A DNA stretch of 64,000 nt from Limnohabitans sp. Rim47. Its GTDB lineage: Bacteria > Pseudomonadota > Gammaproteobacteria > Burkholderiales > Burkholderiaceae_C. The stretch covers positions 902,930 to 966,929 of the forward strand of contig NZ_FBYA01000001.1 in NCBI RefSeq assembly GCF_001517545.1. Reading direction: 5' to 3'. Under the pieces are notes generated by a model. The model worked only from the letters and a program-made list of their open reading frames with translations. It had not been told where the DNA came from and searched no databases. Both the position numbers and the translations under genes were made by a program. Shown one piece after another: positions 59,976-64,000 of the stretch (position 1 is its first letter; every line of letters starts with the position of its first letter).

Positions 59976-60827
59976 TCACCAACCCGTTTTGACCGGTTTG
60001 GATGCGGGCATGGATGCTTCAGCCGCTGGCGGCAAAACCGGCGCTGACGATTGCGCAGCGTTGGCTGTTGAACGTGTATTGACCGGACCTGCTGGGGTCG
60101 TGGCTTGCGATGACGCTGTCTGCGCAGTCACATCGTCTGCCACCAGTTTGGGTGTCTGAGCCTTGGCCGCACGCGCAGCCTGGCGCTGCAGACCTGTTTG
60201 GATCAACTCTTTGGCATTTTGGCGATGACCACGAACAGCGAAATCGAGGGCCGTCAAACCCAACTGGTTTTTGATATTCAAATCGGCACCGGCCTGGATC
60301 AAGACCTTGACCGCTTCGGGGCTGCCGTACATGGCCGCCATCATCAATGGCGTGCTGCCGTTGGGCGATTCGGCGTCGATGTACGCGCTGTTTTCGAGCA
60401 AAAATTCGATCACGGCGACTTGGCCCGTGGATGCGGCGTAATGCAAAGGCGTCCAGCCGGGTTTGTTCACATCGGCGTCGAGTTCGACCAACTGCTTGAC
60501 CAAGGGCAAATGGCCCTTGAGTGCCGCCAACATCAAAACACTTTCATCCTTGTCGTTGCGGACCTCGACTTTGATTTTGGGCCAGCTAAGCAACAACTGT
60601 GTGACCTTGGGCGAAGGCTCGCGCACGGCCAGCATCAGGCCAGCATGACCTGCGGGATTGACGGTGTTTGGGTCAAACCCGCGTTGCAGCAAAGCCTGAA
60701 CAGTCCTGACATCGTCGAACTGAATCGCTTTGAAATAGTCTTCGTAAGAACCTGCCCAGGAGGGCAGGTTAATAAAAATAAATCCAATTAAAACAACAGC
60801 TTTTTCAATTAAATTAATATTTAACAT
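59976..60827 (-). CDS. Ankyrin-repeat protein, exported
   Basis: 283-residue protein. A signal peptide-like start (about 1-25, VLIGFIFINLPSWAG) is followed by about five ankyrin repeats between residues ~30 and 200, with motifs GWTPLHYAASTGQVAVIEFLL, GSTPLMMAAMYGSPEAVKVLI and GLTALDFAVRGHRQNAKELI. A low-complexity Thr/Ala/Pro tail follows. Such proteins mediate protein-protein contacts; the partner is unknown. It is downstream of tatD on the same strand, separated from it by 6 bases. Confidence 0.85.
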   Translation of the reverse strand: MLNINLIEKAVVLIGFIFINLPSWAGSYEDYFKAIQFDDVRTVQALLQRGFDPNTVNPAGHAGLMLAVREPSPKVTQLLLSWPKIKVEVRNDKDESVLMLAALKGHLPLVKQLVELDADVNKPGWTPLHYAASTGQVAVIEFLLENSAYIDAESPNGSTPLMMAAMYGSPEAVKVLIQAGADLNIKNQLGLTALDFAVRGHRQNAKELIQTGLQRQAARAAKAQTPKLVADDVTAQTASSQATTPAGPVNTRSTANAAQSSAPVLPPAAEASMPASKPVKTGW

Positions 60828-60833
60828 GAGGTT

Positions 60834-61640
60834 TTAGACGGCTGTTTTGGCGAACAAATTCAAGAAATTGCGAGTCGTCAACTCGCCAATCGCCTCCGAA
60901 GTTGAACCGCGAAGCTCACCCAACAACTTGGCAACATGCGGAACATAAGACGGATTGTTCAACTTGCCACGGTAAGGCACAGGAGCCAAATAGGGGCTGT
61001 CGGTCTCGATCAGCAGGCGGTCATCGGGGACAAATTGGGCGACTTCGCGCAGATCAGCTGCGGTCTTGAAGGTCAAGATGCCCGACAAAGAGATGTAAAA
61101 CCCCAAGTCCAAGGCCGCTTTGGCCACCTGCATGCTTTCGGTGAAGCAGTGAAAAACGCCCCCCGCCGAGCCAGCGTCACCCGATTCGCCCTCTTCTTTC
61201 AGGATGGCAATGGTGTCATCCGACGCTTGCCGGGTGTGAATGACCAAGGGCAAGCCGGTTTGACGCGCAGCCCGAATGTGGGTGCGAAAACGCTCGCGCT
61301 GCCATTCCATATCGGCGATGGTGCGCCCGCCTTTGCGCTCGTCCATCTGGTAATAGTCGAGCCCCGTCTCGCCGATGGCCACCACCTTGGACCGGGCCGC
61401 ACCATCGAGCAGGTCTTGCAAACTGGGCTCGCGCACGCCTTCGTTGTCGGGGTGCACGCCCACCGTCGCCCACATGTTGTCGTGCGCCATGGCCAAGCCG
61501 TGCACGCTGTCAAAGTCTTCCATCGTGGTGCAAATGCACAGGGCGCGGGTCACTTGGGCGGCTTCCATGGACTGCAAAATGCTGTCCAGCCGACCCATCA
61601 GTTCCGGGAAATTCAGGTGGCAATGGGAATCGGTGTACAT
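60834..61640 (-). CDS. TatD-family metal-dependent hydrolase
   Basis: 268-residue TIM-barrel DNase-like enzyme. The N-terminal metal pair is in TDSHCHLNFPE. GETGLDYYQMDER carries a conserved Glu, VFHCFTES and LLIETDSPYLAP carry the remaining catalytic residues. TatD-type nucleases act in DNA repair and turnover. The position directly after holB matches the usual tmk-holB-tatD order. It starts 3 bases before the holB stop region. Confidence 0.9.
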   Translation of the reverse strand: MYTDSHCHLNFPELMGRLDSILQSMEAAQVTRALCICTTMEDFDSVHGLAMAHDNMWATVGVHPDNEGVREPSLQDLLDGAARSKVVAIGETGLDYYQMDERKGGRTIADMEWQRERFRTHIRAARQTGLPLVIHTRQASDDTIAILKEEGESGDAGSAGGVFHCFTESMQVAKAALDLGFYISLSGILTFKTAADLREVAQFVPDDRLLIETDSPYLAPVPYRGKLNNPSYVPHVAKLLGELRGSTSEAIGELTTRNFLNLFAKTAV

Positions 61641-61643
61641 CGT

Positions 61644-62648
61644 TCAGCCCTTGGACAGCAGGGTTTGTTGGGCATCGGCGGTCAGCGCTTCGAGCATCAG
61701 ACCGGCATTAAAAGGGTGCTCGGCGGTGCGGGCCGATTGCATCAGTCGCTTGAACCAATCCGTGAGCACCATGACCGATGCCGAGGTGGCGGGCAACTGG
61801 GCGGCATCGAAAAAACGCGGCGCAGCACCTGCTTGACGCAACACCAGGTCGTGACAAAGCTTTTGCAAGGCATCAATGGCTTGGGCGGAGCTCATGTCGG
61901 CCAAATGCCGCGCATCGCCTTGGCGCATGGCTTTGGGCAGCGCGGCCCACCATTCGGGGGACAAACCCGATTCGGCCTGCCGCAACACATCGGTCGGCCT
62001 GCCGCCTGCGCTGCGCAGCAAAGCCTGCGCCACAGGCGCTTGCACGCCCTGCCCGGTCAACCAGGCCAGCGCTTCATCGGCCTCAGGCCACTTCATGGTG
62101 TGGGCCAGGCAACGGCTGCGGATGGTGGGCAGCAGCATGTGGCTGGCCTCGGTGGCCAGCACAAAACGCACATCGCCTGGCGGCTCCTCAAGTGTCTTGA
62201 GCAAGGCATTGGCCGTGATGGTGTTCATGCGCTCAGCCGGAAACACCAGCACCGCTTTACCGCGCCCACGGGCGTCGGTGCGCTGCGAAAACTCCACCGC
62301 ATCGCGCATCGCATCCACACGGATTTCTTTGCTGGGCTTGCGGGATTTTTTGTCAATCTCGTCCTGCGCTTTTTCGGACAAGGGCCAGCCCAACTCGATC
62401 ATCACCGTCTCGGGCATCAGCACGGCCAAGTCGGCGTGGGTGTGCACGGCAATGGCGTGGCAACTGGGGCAATCGCCACAAGCGCCCTGTGGGGTGGGCT
62501 TTTCGCACAACCACGCCGACGCCAAAGCCAGCGCCAATTCGTATTGACCCAAGCCCGACGGGCCTTGCAGCAACCAGGCATGCCCACGCTGGGCCAGCAA
62601 ATCGGTGGCTTGGCGGGCAATCCACGGGGCGTTCAAGGGCGCGCTCAT
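61644..62648 (-). CDS. holB: DNA polymerase III delta-prime subunit
   Basis: 334-residue clamp-loader subunit. An AAA+ N-terminal region ([18 protein letters not shown]) has a degenerate P-loop, as delta-prime does not use ATP, and a zinc motif [32 protein letters not shown] is the SRC-proximal segment, with IRSRCL as the SRC motif. The ATG 62648 overlaps the tmk stop (ATGA). It forms part of the tmk-holB-tatD replication set. Confidence 0.92.
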   Translation of the reverse strand: MSAPLNAPWIARQATDLLAQRGHAWLLQGPSGLGQYELALALASAWLCEKPTPQGACGDCPSCHAIAVHTHADLAVLMPETVMIELGWPLSEKAQDEIDKKSRKPSKEIRVDAMRDAVEFSQRTDARGRGKAVLVFPAERMNTITANALLKTLEEPPGDVRFVLATEASHMLLPTIRSRCLAHTMKWPEADEALAWLTGQGVQAPVAQALLRSAGGRPTDVLRQAESGLSPEWWAALPKAMRQGDARHLADMSSAQAIDALQKLCHDLVLRQAGAAPRFFDAAQLPATSASVMVLTDWFKRLMQSARTAEHPFNAGLMLEALTADAQQTLLSKG

Positions 62649-63286
62649 GCGCCATCCCGCCCGAGCCATGCACCGACCACACGGCTCACGTTAGCTCCAA
62701 CGGCGTCCATGCTTTGGGCAGCATCGATGCGTGCAAAACGGTCTGGCATCTCGGCTTGCCGTTTGGCATACCCTGCTCGCACGGCCGCAAAAAAGTCAGC
62801 GGGCTGAGACTCAAACTTGTCGGGCACCCGGGCTGAAGCCAAGCGCTCAGCCGCTATGTGTGGGTCCAAGTCGAACCAAACCGTCAAATCGGGCTGGCGC
62901 AAAGCCCCATCGGGCAAAGCCTGCACCATGCTTTCGAGCTGGGCCAGCACCTGCCAGTCAAAGCCGCGCCCACCGCCTTGGTAGGCAAAAGTGGCATCGG
63001 TGAAACGGTCACACAAGACCACATCGCCCCGGGCCAGCGCGGGTTCGATCACTTGCACCAAGTGCTCACGGCGAGCGGCAAACATCAACAGCGCTTCGGT
63101 CAGCGCGTCCATGGGTTCGTGTAAGACCAGTTCACGCAACTTTTCGGACACCGGCGTGCCACCAGGTTCGCGGGTGCGCACCACCGCCCTGCCCGCTTCT
63201 CGACAAAGCTGGGCCACGCGCTCAATGTGTGTGGATTTGCCCGCACCGTCGATGCCCTCAAAAGTGATGAATGTGCCGCGTGTCAT
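62645..63286 (-). CDS. tmk: Thymidylate kinase
   Basis: 213-residue P-loop kinase that makes dTDP from dTMP. It has the P-loop [14 protein letters not shown] near residue 12, the DRX motif [17 protein letters not shown] near 95 with the LID/arginine residues, and [17 protein letters not shown] near 40. Length and motifs are standard. It overlaps holB by 4 bases. Confidence 0.95.
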   Translation of the reverse strand: MTRGTFITFEGIDGAGKSTHIERVAQLCREAGRAVVRTREPGGTPVSEKLRELVLHEPMDALTEALLMFAARREHLVQVIEPALARGDVVLCDRFTDATFAYQGGGRGFDWQVLAQLESMVQALPDGALRQPDLTVWFDLDPHIAAERLASARVPDKFESQPADFFAAVRAGYAKRQAEMPDRFARIDAAQSMDAVGANVSRVVGAWLGRDGA

Positions 63287-63373
63287 AAAGGTGTGATGTG
63301 AATATTCGATTGTCGCTCAAGCGGGGAGCTAAGCCCGTCAGCAGCACGTTGTCTGTTGGCCAAGCGGATGTCT

Positions 63374-64000
63374 TCACTGTCCGCGCTGGTAGCGGTTGAC
63401 GGCCCGGTTGTGTTCATCGAGCGTGGCGCTGAAGTGGCTACTGCCATCGCCCTTGGCCACAAAGTACAGGGCCTGCGTTTTGGCGGGTTGCACCGCGGCC
63501 AGCAAAGCGGCTTTGCCGGGCATCGCGATCGGCGTGGGTGGCAAACCGGCTCGCGTGTAGGTGTTCCAAGGCGTGTCGGTGGTCAAGTGCACACGGCGCA
63601 GGTTGCCGTCAAACGCCTCACCCAGGCCATAAATCACCGTCGGGTCGGTCTGCAATCGCATGCCAATGCGCAGTCGGTTGTTGAATACGCCCGAAATCAA
63701 AGGGCGGTCAGTGCCCTTGCCGGTCTCTTTTTCGACGATGCTGGCCAACGTCAGCGCTTCTTCAAGCGACCTGACCGACACCCCGGCTTGACGAACATCC
63801 CAGGCCTGTTGCAGGTGTTTGTCCATGGACTTCATGGCCCGTTGCAAAACGGCCAAGTCGCTCGCGCCCTTGGCATAAGAATAGGTGTCCGGGTAAAAGC
63901 GCCCTTCCGGGGCCACGCCCGGGCGACCCAGTTGTGCCATCAAAGCGTCGTCGGCCAAAGCGCGGCTATCGGGCTTGAGGTTGTCGGCCTTGCCCAGCGC
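63374..64000 (-). CDS. mltG: Endolytic murein transglycosylase MltG, N-terminal part outside window
   Basis: C-terminal ~208 residues of the YceG/MltG domain, which cuts nascent glycan strands. EGRFYPDTYSYAKGAS, the catalytic Glu in LTLASIVEKETGK near the centre, and the block SGVFNNRLRIGMRLQTDPTVIYGLG are all family markers. GLPPTPIAMPGKAALLAAVQP and the C-terminal YFVAKGDGSSHFSATLDEHN complete the domain. The frame stays open to the window edge at 64000. Gene order mltG-tmk-holB is the classical one. Confidence 0.92.
   Translation of the reverse strand, partial: ALGKADNLKPDSRALADDALMAQLGRPGVAPEGRFYPDTYSYAKGASDLAVLQRAMKSMDKHLQQAWDVRQAGVSVRSLEEALTLASIVEKETGKGTDRPLISGVFNNRLRIGMRLQTDPTVIYGLGEAFDGNLRRVHLTTDTPWNTYTRAGLPPTPIAMPGKAALLAAVQPAKTQALYFVAKGDGSSHFSATLDEHNRAVNRYQRGQ

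Noticed and set aside
61644..62648. Frame damage in holB because of the degenerate P-loop
   Set aside because: Delta-prime subunits normally have a non-functional P-loop; the zinc and SRC motifs are intact.

Overview
The window reads as a chromosomal segment of a Burkholderiales betaproteobacterium, most like the Comamonadaceae (for example a freshwater Limnohabitans- or Rhodoferax-type organism). This is inferred from overall gene content and order, the moderately high GC, a dihydrolipoamide dehydrogenase that carries its own lipoyl domain, and an ANR/FNR-controlled cbb3 oxidase cluster. No taxonomic search could be run. Nearly the whole window is coding and most of it is core metabolism. 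The accessory-looking parts are the cobalamin uptake cluster, the four-gene MotAB-like cluster, a toxin-antitoxin module beside lpdA and two repeat-bearing intergenic stretches.

Layout. 1-9.5 kb: the end of a malonyl-CoA synthase gene, a universal stress protein, then ccoI-ccoS-ccoNOQP-ccoG-fixH-like-small membrane protein, a complete cbb3 cytochrome oxidase structural and assembly set. 9.5-12.6 kb: fnr, hemN and a TauE/SafE-like membrane protein. Perfect or near-perfect FNR boxes lie before uspA/ccoI, ccoN and hemN, and a half-degenerate one lies before fnr, so oxygen limitation would switch the whole block. 12.7-14.3 kb: a second TauE-type permease, a 6S RNA gene, zapA and a small ZapB-like coiled-coil gene. 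14.4-21.7 kb: a cobalamin riboswitch followed by btuB, a signal-less BtuF paralogue, btuF, btuC, btuD and cobQ. 21.7-26.1 kb: a glutaredoxin and, on the minus strand, a translationally coupled operon DUF3348-DUF802(MotA/ExbB-like)-OmpA/MotB-like-DUF2894. This is the strongest candidate for an undescribed system here.

26.1-48.5 kb: a tandem array of REP-like hairpins, then nth, an aminotransferase, an alpha/beta hydrolase, a DUF3820 gene, serB, mfd (with a terminator-like hairpin in its leader), ispD-ispF, envZ-ompR, a 3-hydroxybutyrate dehydrogenase, another hydrolase, relA, tRNA-Val(GAC), a DUF2237 gene, prlC, folD and a FixJ/FixL-type two-component pair. 48.6-56.0 kb: the pyruvate dehydrogenase operon aceE-aceF-lpdA. 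It is followed by a type II toxin-antitoxin module sandwiched between the real lpdA 3' end with its terminator and a diverged, internally deleted second copy of that same end and terminator. 56.0-64.0 kb: a putative oxygenase-like protein, a 3'-5' exonuclease, rbgA/ylqF, a CigR/RcnB-like protein, HU (TTG start), an ankyrin protein, then tatD-holB-tmk-mltG, the last cut by the window edge.

How it works together: the cbb3, fnr and hemN block is a microaerobic respiration module, with FNR sensing oxygen, cbb3 respiring and HemN keeping haem synthesis oxygen-independent. The cobalamin block imports corrinoids and completes their amidation under riboswitch control. Pyruvate dehydrogenase sits divergently beside a membrane histidine kinase/response regulator pair that may sense a carboxylate. 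Starts were chosen from ribosome-binding sites, operon overlaps and family N-termini. Where the first possible codon was rejected, the entry says so.
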